From: Paenibacillus sp. RC67
Lineage (GTDB): Bacteria; Bacillota; Bacilli; Paenibacillales; NBRC-103111
Direction of reading: 5' to 3'
Assembly: GCF_030020805.1 (NCBI RefSeq)
Contig: NZ_CP125098.1
Span: forward strand, 1,902,001-1,966,000
DNA: 64,000 nucleotides
Part shown: positions 9,447 to 17,590 of the stretch, in pieces
Numbering within the stretch: the stretch's first letter is position 1
Layout: each line of letters begins with the position of its first letter
The notes under the pieces: model-generated
What the model was told of the DNA's origin: nothing
Databases searched by the model: none
The model's input: the letters and a program-made list of their open reading frames with translations, nothing else
Translations under genes and position numbers: made by a program

Positions 9447-9995
9447 GTGAACAATGAGCTATGGCAAGCGATCATTAGTAATGATGCTTCTTATGACGGG
9501 AAGTTTTTTTATGGAGTGGCAACGACCGGTATTTTTTGCAGGCCCTCCTGTAAGTCGAGGAATCCTAATAAGGAGCATGTGAAAATATTTCAAAGTGCAG
9601 AGCAGGCCTTGTCGGAGCATTTCCGTCCATGCAAGCGGTGTAAGCCGGATGGGAAGAGACTCCCTGACGAGGAGTGGGTACAGCACATCGTTCAAACGAT
9701 AGAGCAGCATTATGCGGAGCCGCTTTCTCTAGAGCGTTTGGCTGATATGCTTCACGGGAGTCCTTATCATCTGCATCGGACGTTCAAACGAATCCGTGGT
9801 GTGACACCTGCCGAATATATCCAGCAGATGCGGTTGGAAGCTGCAAAAAAGCTGCTGATCGAATCCCGTATCCCTATAACGGAAGTTGGTCTGAAGGCGG
9901 GTTTTTCGAATGCGGCATATTTTGCCACAGTATTTCAGAAAAAGACGGGTCTATCGCCGTCCGATTACCGGCAAACGTATTCCATATCCTCATAA
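9447..9995 (+). CDS. adaA: Methylphosphotriester-DNA methyltransferase/transcription activator AdaA
   Basis: Takes methyl groups from DNA phosphotriesters onto a cysteine and then activates alkylation-repair genes. Of 182 aa, the zinc domain has Cys31, Cys35, Cys62 and Cys65, the same spacing (4-27-3) as Cys38/42/69/72 of E. coli Ada, so Cys31 is the expected methyl acceptor. An AraC-type double HTH follows at residues 80-180 (ERLADMLHGSPYHLHRTFKR and VGLKAGFSNAAYFATVFQKK). GTG 9447 follows GGAGGTGA. The O6-methylguanine transferase domain (AdaB) is absent from this ORF and from the neighbourhood. Confidence 0.92.
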   Translation: MNNELWQAIISNDASYDGKFFYGVATTGIFCRPSCKSRNPNKEHVKIFQSAEQALSEHFRPCKRCKPDGKRLPDEEWVQHIVQTIEQHYAEPLSLERLADMLHGSPYHLHRTFKRIRGVTPAEYIQQMRLEAAKKLLIESRIPITEVGLKAGFSNAAYFATVFQKKTGLSPSDYRQTYSISS

Positions 9996-10019
9996 AGCAT
10001 AAACAGGTATAAGCACATA

Positions 10020-10047
10020 TTGCAATTAACAATAATTAGAGTATAAT
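10020..10047 (+). promoter_or_regulatory. Promoter of argS T-box transcript
   Basis: TTGCAA (10020-10025), 16 nt, TATAAT (10042-10047). It lies just upstream of the leader. Confidence 0.6.
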
Positions 10048-10057
10048 AATAAAAAAT

Positions 10058-10305
10058 TCAAATCCGAATTTCAATGATCGGGACAGTAGTTAATTGATTT
10101 CAGTCGCAGCGAGCCGGGAGGGTGAAAGCCGGTACGAAGTCATTAGTGAAGCGGACCCGCGAGATGGCCTTTTGAACCAAAGTAGGAAGGCCCGGCTGAA
10201 GACCGTTATCTTATAAGGTGGTTAAACCTGTGGTTTAACAACAAGAGTGGTACCGCGAGCACAAAGTCCTCGTCTCTTAACAGAGATGTGGACTTTTTTT
10301 GTTGT
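10058..10305 (+). promoter_or_regulatory. T-box leader of argS, specifier CGG (Arg)
   Basis: T-box core TGGTACCGCG lies at 10248-10257, then a terminator stem (AAAGTCC with GGACTTTTTTT). In Stem I the loop-E strand AGTA is at 10085-10088 and the opposing GAA at 10148-10150. The upper helix TTAAT/ATTAG and the lower GGG/CCC pair enclose a loop whose bases after GAA-G are CGG (10152-10154) followed by A. CGG is an arginine codon and matches the downstream gene. The specifier is my inference from manual folding; the T-box itself is clear. Confidence 0.85.
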
Positions 10306-10350
10306 ATTTCGTTGGAATGCAGGAGCTTATTTTGAGGAGGGATAGCAAGG

Positions 10351-12210
10351 ATGCTAAGTCAATTTATGATAGGTAATCTGGAAAGATCGTTAAAAGGGCT
10401 GTTGGAGGAGCTGGGAGCAGCTTGGAACGAAGGAATTAAAATTACGCTGGAACAGCCTGCCCAATTGGAGCATGGCGATTATTCGACTAACATCGCGATG
10501 CAGCTGGCTAAGGTGCTGCGTAAACCGCCGATGCAAATCGCAGATTTGTTGATCAAGAGGCTGGAGCAGGACGGCTCTATGGAGCGTCTAGTTTATAAAA
10601 TAGAAGCTGCCTCGCCCGGGTTCATCAATCTGTTTTTGGATTGGAAGCAGTGGGCTGTTAAGTCATTTGCAATGCCGGCGTTAAAAGGGGAAAAGGTTGT
10701 TATCGAGCATACCTCGATTAATCCTAACAAATCCGCCCATATCGGGCATTTAAGAAATTCTTGTATCGGCGATGCACTGGTAAAGCTGCTTAGGAGAGTG
10801 GGATATGAGGTAGAGGTTCATAATTATATTGACGATCTCGGCAATCAGTTGGCAGATACCGTCGTCGGACTTCAGCATACGCAGCTGCACAAAAGTCATG
10901 CCCGGTTCGGTGATTTTTGCTGGGATGTTTATTCTCAAATCAATAAGGAATATGCGAAAAATCCTCAACTGCTCGAGCAGCGTACTCATGTGCTGCATGC
11001 TTTGGAGGAAGGGGACTCGAATATTGCCTGGATAGGACTCTTGGTCGCGGAGCGAATAGCACGCGAGCATGTAGAAGAAATGAAACAGTTCGGCATCGAA
11101 TACGACCTGCTCGTTTGGGAAAGCAGTATCGTCAGGGAAGGCTTCTGGGCTTCCGCTTTTGAGCTGTTGAAGCAAACACCGCTTTTCTACAAGGAAACGG
11201 AAGGGAAGCTGGCAGGATGTTGGGTATTGAAACAGCCTATGGGTACAGAGGATCAGGAGTCAGAGCATCAGATCGATAAAGTGTTGGTTCGCTCTAACGG
11301 CATCTTAACTTATACCGCTAAGGATATTGCATATCACCTTTGGAAATTTGGACTGCTCGACAAAAGCTTCCTATACAAGCCGTTCGGAGATAAGTTGTGG
11401 ACGACCCATACTACCGGAAAGGTAGAGCCGTTCGGCCAGGCGGGGATGGTGATCAATGTCATCGACCATAGGCAGCAGTACCCACAAGCGATGGTAAAGC
11501 AGGCGCTGGAGGCCTTGGGATTCAACGAGCAGGCCGATAAGCTGCGGCATGTAAGTTATGGTGTCGTATCGCTTAGTCCGAATGCTGCAGCGGAGCTGCA
11601 AATCGATACATCGGACGGAAAAGCATCTTATGCTATGTCAGGACGTCAGGGCATAGGGATTAAAATAAGCGATCTGCTGAGTCTAATGGAGGAAGTGATC
11701 GATAACAAAAGATCCGATAAAGAGGGGCTGTCCAGTAAAGATATAGCAGCGGCTGCCATCAGGTATTATTTGCTCCGTTTCAACCTTCAGACGGAAGTGG
11801 TGTTCGATTTGCAGCAGGCCACCGAAATATCTGGAAATACGGGTGTGTATTTATTGTATTCCTACGCTCGTGCTGTCCGCGTGTTGGATAAAGCCGTACA
11901 GGAATTGGGTATAGCTCCGACCATACCTGAACAATTTCCTGCTATGGAAAATCAAGAGTACGCTTTGATAAGACATCTGTCGCATTGGGAAGAAACCTTG
12001 TACACGGCAAGCAAAGAGCTGACTCCGAATATCATTTGTAATTATGCGCATGAAATGGCTACGTTGTTCAATCATTTCTATGCGGTGTGCGCCATTCTGA
12101 AGTCGGGAGAGGAGAGTAGACAATTCCGAATTTGGCTTGTATCCCGTTATAAAGAGGTGCTCGGCGATGCGCTGAGGGTGCTGGGATTGCCGACTCCGAG
12201 CCGAATGTAA
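10351..12210 (+). CDS. argS: Arginyl-tRNA synthetase (long, T-box controlled form)
   Basis: Class I synthetase charging tRNA-Arg. At 619 aa it is longer than the usual Bacillus ArgRS of about 556. The N-terminal Add-1-like domain includes LEHGDYSTNIAMQLAK. The HIGH-type motif NPNKSAHIGHLRNSCIGD lies near residue 130. The catalytic core has YTAKDIAYHLWKFG, and MSGRQGIGIK near residue 430 stands at the KMSKS-equivalent site. The C-terminal DALR anticodon domain has VYLLYSYARAVRVLDKA. GGAGGG precedes ATG 10351. Control by a T-box and the divergent length suggest an inducible second copy or an acquired version; whether another argS exists cannot be seen here. It is followed by the 12234-12446 repeat element. 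Confidence 0.92.
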   Translation: MLSQFMIGNLERSLKGLLEELGAAWNEGIKITLEQPAQLEHGDYSTNIAMQLAKVLRKPPMQIADLLIKRLEQDGSMERLVYKIEAASPGFINLFLDWKQWAVKSFAMPALKGEKVVIEHTSINPNKSAHIGHLRNSCIGDALVKLLRRVGYEVEVHNYIDDLGNQLADTVVGLQHTQLHKSHARFGDFCWDVYSQINKEYAKNPQLLEQRTHVLHALEEGDSNIAWIGLLVAERIAREHVEEMKQFGIEYDLLVWESSIVREGFWASAFELLKQTPLFYKETEGKLAGCWVLKQPMGTEDQESEHQIDKVLVRSNGILTYTAKDIAYHLWKFGLLDKSFLYKPFGDKLWTTHTTGKVEPFGQAGMVINVIDHRQQYPQAMVKQALEALGFNEQADKLRHVSYGVVSLSPNAAAELQIDTSDGKASYAMSGRQGIGIKISDLLSLMEEVIDNKRSDKEGLSSKDIAAAAIRYYLLRFNLQTEVVFDLQQATEISGNTGVYLLYSYARAVRVLDKAVQELGIAPTIPEQFPAMENQEYALIRHLSHWEETLYTASKELTPNIICNYAHEMATLFNHFYAVCAILKSGEESRQFRIWLVSRYKEVLGDALRVLGLPTPSRM

Positions 12211-12213
12211 GGA

Positions 12214-12231
12214 GGAGCCCTTGAGGGCTCC
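12214..12231 (+). terminator. Hairpin directly after argS (first copy of a duplicated terminator stem)
   Basis: GGAGCCC-TTGA-GGGCTCC starts 3 nt after the argS stop and lacks a T-run. A near-copy of the hairpin (12451-12468), with a T-rich tail, lies on the other side of the repeat element. Confidence 0.6.
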
Positions 12232-12233
12232 TT

Positions 12234-12446
12234 AGATTGTCGAGAAACCTGTAAAACTTGAAATATTGCTAGTATGCTCCGGTGGGGTATGCCTCTCCGG
12301 CCGCTTGTTGTTCTTGGGAAATTTTCAATTTTATTCGCTTTACAGCGGGGATTTCCCAAGAACAAAGGCGGACGCTTTCGCTCCTCCGAGGCATACCCCA
12401 CCTACCCATATAGCAAATTTCTCGAAGAAACAGGTTTAACGACAGA
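12234..12446. repeat. Structured dispersed repeat, copy 1
   Basis: A 213 bp imperfect inverted repeat after argS. Outer arms pair in order: AACCTG/CAGGTT, TTGAAATATTGCTAG with ATAGCAAATTT, and GTGGGGTATGCCTC/GAGGCATACCCCAC. The inner arm TTGTTCTTGGGAAAT (12308-12322) pairs perfectly with 12351-12365. The outer parts are nearly identical to 50695-50897, while the inner arm and loop are unrelated to that copy. No plausible protein is encoded. It could be a MITE-like mobile element or a structured RNA; no mobilising enzyme is in the window. Confidence 0.8.
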
Positions 12447-12450
12447 CTCA

Positions 12451-12485
12451 GGAGCCCAAGAAGGCTCCCATTACATTTTTTATAT
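12451..12485 (+). terminator. Terminator after repeat copy 1
   Basis: GGAGCC-CAAGAA-GGCTCC (12451-12468) followed by CATTACATTTTTT. It is nearly the same stem as the hairpin at 12214-12231. From here to 12608 I see nothing else. Confidence 0.65.
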
Positions 12486-12610
12486 AGAGGAGGTTTATAA
12501 AAACTGTGTTAAATACACATTAAGATATTGTTTTTTTGTTTTATATGTTTGATTTGCTTTGTTCTATATGATGATTGAATATGGAAGTTTGAATTCACGC
12601 ATAAAATGAA

Positions 12611-12641
12611 AAGAGCCATACTGCTCAGCAGTATGGCTCTT
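12611..12641. terminator. Perfect 15-bp hairpin at the 3' end of the small minus-strand gene
   Basis: AAGAGCCATACTGCT and AGCAGTATGGCTCTT flank a single C. Minus-strand readthrough ends in TTTTCATTTTAT, so it can terminate the gene at 12705-12878. Confidence 0.7.
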
Positions 12642-12704
12642 GAGATGCCAGTTATTCAAATGTTAGCGGACGGTAGCCGTTTGAACAGATTCAAGTGATT
12701 CCGC

Positions 12705-12878
12705 TTATTGAAGACGATAATCGTCAATCTTGCCGCCGTCCTCCCAAATTTCCAGGAACAAAGCGTCACAATCGTCAAAATCAGCAGTCGTCAGAGCTAA
12801 CACTTGCTCTTCCTCCGTACTGACGAAGACGTTATCCATCTGCTCATCGCGCATAGCGATAACTACATATATTTTCAT
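12705..12878 (-). CDS. Small acidic hypothetical protein (57 aa)
   Basis: Opens MKIYVVIAMRDEQMDNVFVS and is rich in Asp and Glu. ATG 12878 is chosen because GGAGGG lies 9 nt upstream; an upstream in-frame start at 12896 precedes that site. The predicted fold is short beta strands plus a helix. No family recognised. The strong ribosome-binding site and terminator argue that it is real. Confidence 0.65.
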   Translation of the reverse strand: MKIYVVIAMRDEQMDNVFVSTEEEQVLALTTADFDDCDALFLEIWEDGGKIDDYRLQ

Positions 12879-12946
12879 CGTGTTCCCTCCAACCATAACG
12901 ATATCAGCGCATTATACCATAATGGGTGGGTGGAAGTGCAAATTTC

Positions 12947-13705
12947 TTAACTATTCGAGCTAGAGATTGCAATCTCAGCAATGCGCTGATTTACATCCCC
13001 TGTATACTGTCCGCCATGATAGCAGATCACGGTTTGAATATCGTATTGATTTAGCTTTTTCAAAGATTGAAGAGCTTGCTCCATATCCAGAGTCTGGTCG
13101 GGCGAAGGTCCCTGTAACTGGCCTTCTTCAACAACCAGTGCGTCACCCGCAATCAAAGTACAGCTTGGCACATGATAAAAGCTGATATGACCCGGTGTGT
13201 GTCCTGGAGTCCCTATGACAATAATTCCTCCGCAGTAGGACAGTTCTTCACCGTCAGTGACGGTACGGTCTACTTGTGCTTTTGGGGGATTTTCCAATAC
13301 GGCCTTCAAGCCTTGACGCCATTCCAAAGGAATCTCCTTTGGTAAGCTATCAATCTGGGCAATGGCTTCAGGAGTAATTTTGATCAACCTACGGTCTCCT
13401 TGAATATAAGGTTTCTCCAGCTCATGCGCCAATACTTGGACAGAGGGAGATGATTCATGAACCAAATCAGGTAAATTGCCGATATGATCCAGGTCTTGGT
13501 GGGTCATTAGGATTGTAGTCAGCTTGTCTGGAGTAACTCCAAAATGGGCCATCGCCTCAAGTAATGCTGCTATTTGCCGAGGGTATCCTGTATCAACCAG
13601 GACGGCGGATTGTCCATCCCACAAGAGAGTAGGGTAAACAGAATCCGTTTTTCCCATAACCTCAGCGGATAATTGCAACATGTGTACCTTATTGACTGCT
13701 TGCAT
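12947..13705 (-). CDS. Metallo-beta-lactamase-fold hydrolase
   Basis: Cytoplasmic MBL-fold enzyme, 252 aa. Metal-binding residues are visible in MTHQDLDHIGNL (a variant of HxHxDH in which Gln replaces the second His position), GTPGHTPGHIS, AGDALV and a C-terminal YHGG. Such proteins hydrolyse thioesters, lactones or similar substrates; the substrate here is not determinable. ATG 13705 follows GGGAGGG; an alternative ATG at 13732 lacks a site. Confidence 0.85.
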   Translation of the reverse strand: MQAVNKVHMLQLSAEVMGKTDSVYPTLLWDGQSAVLVDTGYPRQIAALLEAMAHFGVTPDKLTTILMTHQDLDHIGNLPDLVHESSPSVQVLAHELEKPYIQGDRRLIKITPEAIAQIDSLPKEIPLEWRQGLKAVLENPPKAQVDRTVTDGEELSYCGGIIVIGTPGHTPGHISFYHVPSCTLIAGDALVVEEGQLQGPSPDQTLDMEQALQSLKKLNQYDIQTVICYHGGQYTGDVNQRIAEIAISSSNS

Positions 13706-13887
13706 TTGTATCCCTCCCAGCTCAATGATCAATTAGTATGATAAGAGAAAGTGGGATGTAAGTCAATAAAAAACAATTATTATAACACATTTTTATATAA
13801 AAGTCAATAATAATGTTTTTATCGATTTTCTCCTGCACGATAATTGTTTTTATGGCGATGAATGTACGATGTACTTTAAATAAAATC

Positions 13888-13916
13888 TTGACTCTCTTAT
13901 TGGAGTATGATAATTT
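13888..13916 (+). promoter_or_regulatory. Probable promoter of the gltX T-box transcript
   Basis: TTGACT at 13888-13893 with TAATTT 17 nt downstream. The surrounding 13733-13900 is AT-rich without genes. Confidence 0.4.
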
Positions 13917-13944
13917 GATAATTATTTTCTGAATATTGTAATAA

Positions 13945-14195
13945 CGATGAAGAGGAACAGTAGCTGATAACTTGAATGTCAGAGAGCCCATGACGGTGGA
14001 AATTGGGTATTCGAGCCTAGCGAAAGAAGCCTTGGAGTATCGGACCGAAAAGTAGGAGTAAGTCCGGCGGGTCTTCCCGTTATAGGAGAGGCGCTTAATC
14101 TAAGCGCTGTGAGAGGGTTGCAATCAACCAATGCAGGTGGTACCGCGGAAGCTCTAGCCTTTCGTCCTTAGAGGATGAGGGGCTTTTTGTCATAT
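13945..14195 (+). promoter_or_regulatory. T-box leader of gltX, specifier GAA (Glu)
   Basis: T-box core TGGTACCGCGG lies at 14138-14148, then a hairpin ending GGGGCTTTTTG. In Stem I the loop-E strand AGTA (13959-13962) faces GAA (14022-14024). The helix CTTGAAT/ATTCGAG and the GCT/AGC pairs lie above, AGG/CCT below. The bases after GAA-A are GAA (14026-14028) then G, a glutamate codon that matches the gene. Specifier assigned by manual folding. Confidence 0.85.
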
Positions 14196-14223
14196 CCTAG
14201 TAATCAACGGAAAGGAAGAATGA

Positions 14224-15897
14224 ATGATGAAGAACACGGGGCTTGCTAATCTTTTGTTTCCTGATGTCCATCTTTCCCGTAAAGATATCATCGCCAAGTA
14301 TCCGGCAAGGCAGCTAAACGGAGCGGCCAAGGTGACCCGATTTGCTCCAAGTCCTACCGGCTTTTTGACGATTGGGGGACTGTACGCTACCTTTATTTCC
14401 GAAAGGCTGGCCCATCAGAGCGGCGGCGTCTTTTACCTTCGAATAGAGGATACGGACAAAAAACGAGAAGTTGAAGGAAGCATCGAAGGAATCGTTCAGG
14501 CGCTGGACTATTTCGGAATCCACTACGATGAAGGGGTTACTTCCGCAGGAGAGACGGGGGATTACGGACCCTACAAGCAGAGTGATAGAGCCGAAATCTA
14601 TCGGGTGTTCATAAAACATCTTGTAGAACAGAACCTTGCGTATCCTTGCTTTTGTGACACTGAAACCTTGCAGGACATTAGGAACGCTCAACAGTCCCAT
14701 AATGAAATGACCGGATACTACGGGAAATGGGCGATTCATCGCAGCTTTACACTTGAACAGGTGCAGGAGGAGCTGGCAAAAGGGAAGCCGTTTGTCGTCC
14801 GTTTGAAATCGCCTGATTCCCTCGAGCATAAAATCCGGTATACCGATTTGGTCAAAGGCGACATAGAGCTGCCTGAGAATGATCAGGATATCGTCATTAT
14901 GAAGGCCGATGGCATTCCGACGTATCATTTTGCGCATGCGGTCGATGATTTTCTGATGGGAACTACACACGTGATACGAGGTGATGAGTGGTTATCTTCC
15001 ATACCGATTCATGTGCAGCTGTTCGAAATGCTCGGATTTAAAAGGCCAGAATACGGCCATCTGGCACCTATTATGAAGATGGACGGTCAATCCAAACGTA
15101 AATTCAGCAAGCGCAAAGATCCTGACGCCGCGGTACATTATTATCAACAGGAAGGGTATCCGAGAGAAGCGATAACGGAGTATTTCATGACGCTTGTGAA
15201 CTCCAATTATGAAGAGTGGAGAATGCAGCATCCTACCGAGCCGTTCAGCTCCTTTTCTATCGATACGAGCAAAATGAATGTTAGCGGGCCGCTGTTTGAT
15301 ATGGATAAGCTTCATGACATCAGCAAAAATGTTATTGCCCAGATGAATGAGGCTGAAGTGTTTGAGCAGGTCGCAAAATGGGCTCAAATGTATCATTCGG
15401 AACTGTACCAGCAGATAATCAACCAACGGGAATATACCGTTCGCATATTGGGAATCGGTAAGGATACTGTTAAGCCGAGAAAGGATTTTGCCAAATGGTC
15501 GGATATCCCGGCTGCTATCGCTTATTTCTTTGATGAGGCGTACGAGGCTGATGCCTGTGACGTCTCGGAATCGCTGCCAGCGGCGGCTCCATTGCCCATA
15601 GCCCAGCAAATCGTTCAAGCTTACTTAGAAATCTACAACACTCCGGATGACCGAGAAATCTGGTTCGACAAAATGAAGCAGGTTGCTGACCAATTCGGTT
15701 TTGCCAAGGACACGAAAGCTTACAAGAAGCAGCCGGAGCACTATAAAGGGCATGTGGGTGATGTGGCCATGGTACTGAGGCTTGCCTTATCCAAACGAGC
15801 CCATACTCCCGATTTGTACGATATGATGCAGGTTATGGGTGAAAGCAGGGTCCGCAGCCGGTTGAGCCTTTTTACCCACATGGTTCGGAATGGCTAG
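14224..15897 (+). CDS. gltX: Glutamyl-tRNA synthetase (long form, altered HIGH motif)
   Basis: Class I synthetase, 557 aa, longer than the usual bacterial GluRS of about 485. The catalytic start reads VTRFAPSPTGFLTIGGLYA at residues 38-56. The family normally has HIGG or HVGG here, so the first His of the HIGH motif is Thr49. FYLRIEDTDKKREVEGS follows. The KMSKS equivalent KRKFSKRKDPDAA lies near residue 290, and the C-terminal part is a helical anticodon-binding domain. The length and FSKRKDP resemble the clostridial-type GluRS. It is T-box controlled and overlaps the next gene by 8 bp. Specificity (Glu, or also Gln) is not certain. Confidence 0.88.
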   Translation: MMKNTGLANLLFPDVHLSRKDIIAKYPARQLNGAAKVTRFAPSPTGFLTIGGLYATFISERLAHQSGGVFYLRIEDTDKKREVEGSIEGIVQALDYFGIHYDEGVTSAGETGDYGPYKQSDRAEIYRVFIKHLVEQNLAYPCFCDTETLQDIRNAQQSHNEMTGYYGKWAIHRSFTLEQVQEELAKGKPFVVRLKSPDSLEHKIRYTDLVKGDIELPENDQDIVIMKADGIPTYHFAHAVDDFLMGTTHVIRGDEWLSSIPIHVQLFEMLGFKRPEYGHLAPIMKMDGQSKRKFSKRKDPDAAVHYYQQEGYPREAITEYFMTLVNSNYEEWRMQHPTEPFSSFSIDTSKMNVSGPLFDMDKLHDISKNVIAQMNEAEVFEQVAKWAQMYHSELYQQIINQREYTVRILGIGKDTVKPRKDFAKWSDIPAAIAYFFDEAYEADACDVSESLPAAAPLPIAQQIVQAYLEIYNTPDDREIWFDKMKQVADQFGFAKDTKAYKKQPEHYKGHVGDVAMVLRLALSKRAHTPDLYDMMQVMGESRVRSRLSLFTHMVRNG

Positions 15898-16417
15898 CGG
15901 AGACGTGGCGAAAAAATGGATATGGATAGGAAGCTCTGTCATACTGATCTGTATCGCCCTAATGGTTTATTATGCAATGCTCCCTTCTGTTGTCGAAAGA
16001 GTAAACAGGGAACTCGAGGTGAATGGTTTGAAGCTGCTGATGACCCGAGCAGAGGTGGAGAGCGGAATGACAGGATCTGCTTCTTTTGAGCAAGGCTTTG
16101 GGGGGCACGGTTTGAGATATCCGGAAGAAAATGTGAGGGTTGATTTTCTGGACGGCGGGCGATATAAAGACATGGCTGTATCCATTGAAACGAAAAATAT
16201 AAATCATAGCATTCTTGGGATTCGCGTAGGCGACTCCGCTCAAAATCTGCAGCAGCGGTTAAAGGAGCACTCCTTTAAGAAAAACCATGGTGACACCCAT
16301 CATTTTGTTCATGGAAACGTGTATCTTCAAGTTGATTATGATGAGGACGAGGCGAAGACCATTCGAAGGATTAGAATAGGTCTCGAAGACTCGGATCGGA
16401 AAAGCAAGGTTTATTGA
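15890..16417 (+). CDS. Membrane-anchored hypothetical protein (175 aa)
   Basis: One N-terminal membrane segment (about residues 10-30, KWIWIGSSVILICIALMVYY) followed by a soluble domain that probably faces outside. The domain has two similar stretches around GLKLLMTRAEVESGMTG and ILGIRVGDSAQNLQQRLKEH, suggesting an internal duplication. It overlaps gltX by 8 bp and is probably translationally coupled to it. No family recognised. Confidence 0.65.
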   Translation: MASGDVAKKWIWIGSSVILICIALMVYYAMLPSVVERVNRELEVNGLKLLMTRAEVESGMTGSASFEQGFGGHGLRYPEENVRVDFLDGGRYKDMAVSIETKNINHSILGIRVGDSAQNLQQRLKEHSFKKNHGDTHHFVHGNVYLQVDYDEDEAKTIRRIRIGLEDSDRKSKVY

Positions 16418-16560
16418 CATGCAATGGATTCAGCTATAGGACAGTGCGATTTAACCGTACAAGTATGATAAGATAAGTATCGGCGGAGACCTTTGTACGG
16501 AAGGCATAGCCCCCAGTGGCGTCAATAGATTAATAAGCTACTATCAGAAGGAGAATTGTC

Positions 16561-17064
16561 ATGGGTACTGAAATCGAAAAGAAATATTTATTACCTGCGT
16601 TTCCTGAAGCTTTGTTACAAACTCAAGAGCTTACACTCATCTCAAAGAAACATATTTATCAAACCTACTTGGCTTTTTCTGATAAGGAAGAGATTAGGGT
16701 ACGCCAATTAATCGATTATGAAGGGAATTCGACGTTCACTCATACGTTCAAATCCGGTCATGGGTTGGTTAGGCAGGAGATCGAATATAACATTTCCGAG
16801 GAAGTGTATCGACAGCTTTTAGCCAATACGCAGCTGGTACCTTTGAAGAAAATCCGTACAACCGTAGAACATCAGGGATTTCACTACGAGATTGATGAGT
16901 ACAAACAGATCGATCTGCTGGTTGTTGAGGTAGAATTTACCGATGAAAGCGCCGCTCATTCATTCCAGCCTCCCGCATGGTTTGGAAGAGAACTGGGACA
17001 AGAGGAAGAGTTTCGGAATAAGTCACTATGGATAGGACTACAGACACAAAATGTTCGGGTTTAA
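16561..17064 (+). CDS. CYTH-domain phosphohydrolase
   Basis: Cytoplasmic CYTH (CyaB/thiamine-triphosphatase-like) tunnel-fold protein, 167 aa. The defining ExExK signature is at residues 4-8 (EIEKK). Later strands carry alternating charged residues typical of the tunnel: IRVRQL, THTFKSGHGLVRQEIEY, YEIDEYKQ and LVVEVEF. Likely substrate is a triphosphate (inorganic or nucleotide). AGAAGGAGAA precedes ATG 16561. Confidence 0.85.
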   Translation: MGTEIEKKYLLPAFPEALLQTQELTLISKKHIYQTYLAFSDKEEIRVRQLIDYEGNSTFTHTFKSGHGLVRQEIEYNISEEVYRQLLANTQLVPLKKIRTTVEHQGFHYEIDEYKQIDLLVVEVEFTDESAAHSFQPPAWFGRELGQEEEFRNKSLWIGLQTQNVRV

Positions 17065-17152
17065 ATTTCCCGTATGGGGTTGATAAACTTCTCTTTCTGT
17101 ATAATAATAAATAGGCTATAAATCGATAGATACAGGGAGAAAAGGATTCAAA

Positions 17153-17401
17153 ATGCCAACGACATCATCAACTACAGACGAACAAACTCAAGACACAGAA
17201 CTTCAGCCAGAACTACAGCAAGTAGAAATTTGGAAATGTAAAGAAGCGGCATGTAAAGCGTGGATTCGAAAAGAATTCGTTACAGAAGCGCAGCCATCTT
17301 GTCCATTATGCAAAGGCAGCATGGTCCGCAGCTACAAGCATGTACCGGTAGTGAAGAAGAAAGGCAACAAAAAATTCATCGTTGGTAAACGAAGACTCTA
17401 G
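17153..17401 (+). CDS. YdjO-like cold-inducible small zinc-ribbon protein
   Basis: An 82-aa protein with a Thr/Gln-rich start and a core WKCKEAACKAWIRKEF...PSCPLCKGSM that matches the Bacillus YdjO family (Cys-x4-Cys and Cys-x2-Cys, likely zinc-binding), ending in a Lys-rich tail. GGGAGAAAAGG lies before ATG 17153. The function of the family is unknown; the name comes from cold induction in Bacillus. Confidence 0.8.
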   Translation: MPTTSSTTDEQTQDTELQPELQQVEIWKCKEAACKAWIRKEFVTEAQPSCPLCKGSMVRSYKHVPVVKKKGNKKFIVGKRRL

Positions 17402-17449
17402 AAATAACAAAAAATGCGCTCATACATCAAAAGTATGATTTATGACATA

Positions 17450-17481
17450 GCGGGCTGCTGGGTGATTCCGGCAGCTTTTTT
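17450..17481 (+). terminator. Terminator after the YdjO-like gene
   Basis: GCTGCTGG and CCGGCAGC pair around GTGATT, followed by TTTTTT. It lies before the chosen start of the sensor kinase. Confidence 0.75.
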
Positions 17482-17590
17482 GTTGTTACATGAAGCTTGT
17501 TCCGAGAAAAAAGTTGTTAGCGTATTTCGTCGATTTTTCCAAGTTCGAGAGGAATTTCCACGATGGATGACGAAAGGTGTAAGCATCATT

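Noticed and set aside
12234-12446. Retron msr-msd interpretation of the repeats
   Set aside because: The conserved frame with variable inner hairpin is suggestive, but no reverse transcriptase gene or branching-G context is present in the window.
12274-12552. A 92-codon ORF across repeat copy 1
   Set aside because: It runs through the inverted repeat and its flanks, has no ribosome-binding site, and is not preserved in copy 2.
14314-15618. Long minus-strand ORFs of 218 and 208 codons
   Set aside because: Both lie antisense to gltX, without ribosome-binding sites; they arise from its codon usage.
17414-17590. Earlier start of the 7TMR-DISM sensor kinase
   Set aside because: The extension would begin before the terminator of the YdjO-like gene (17450-17481) and has no ribosome-binding site.
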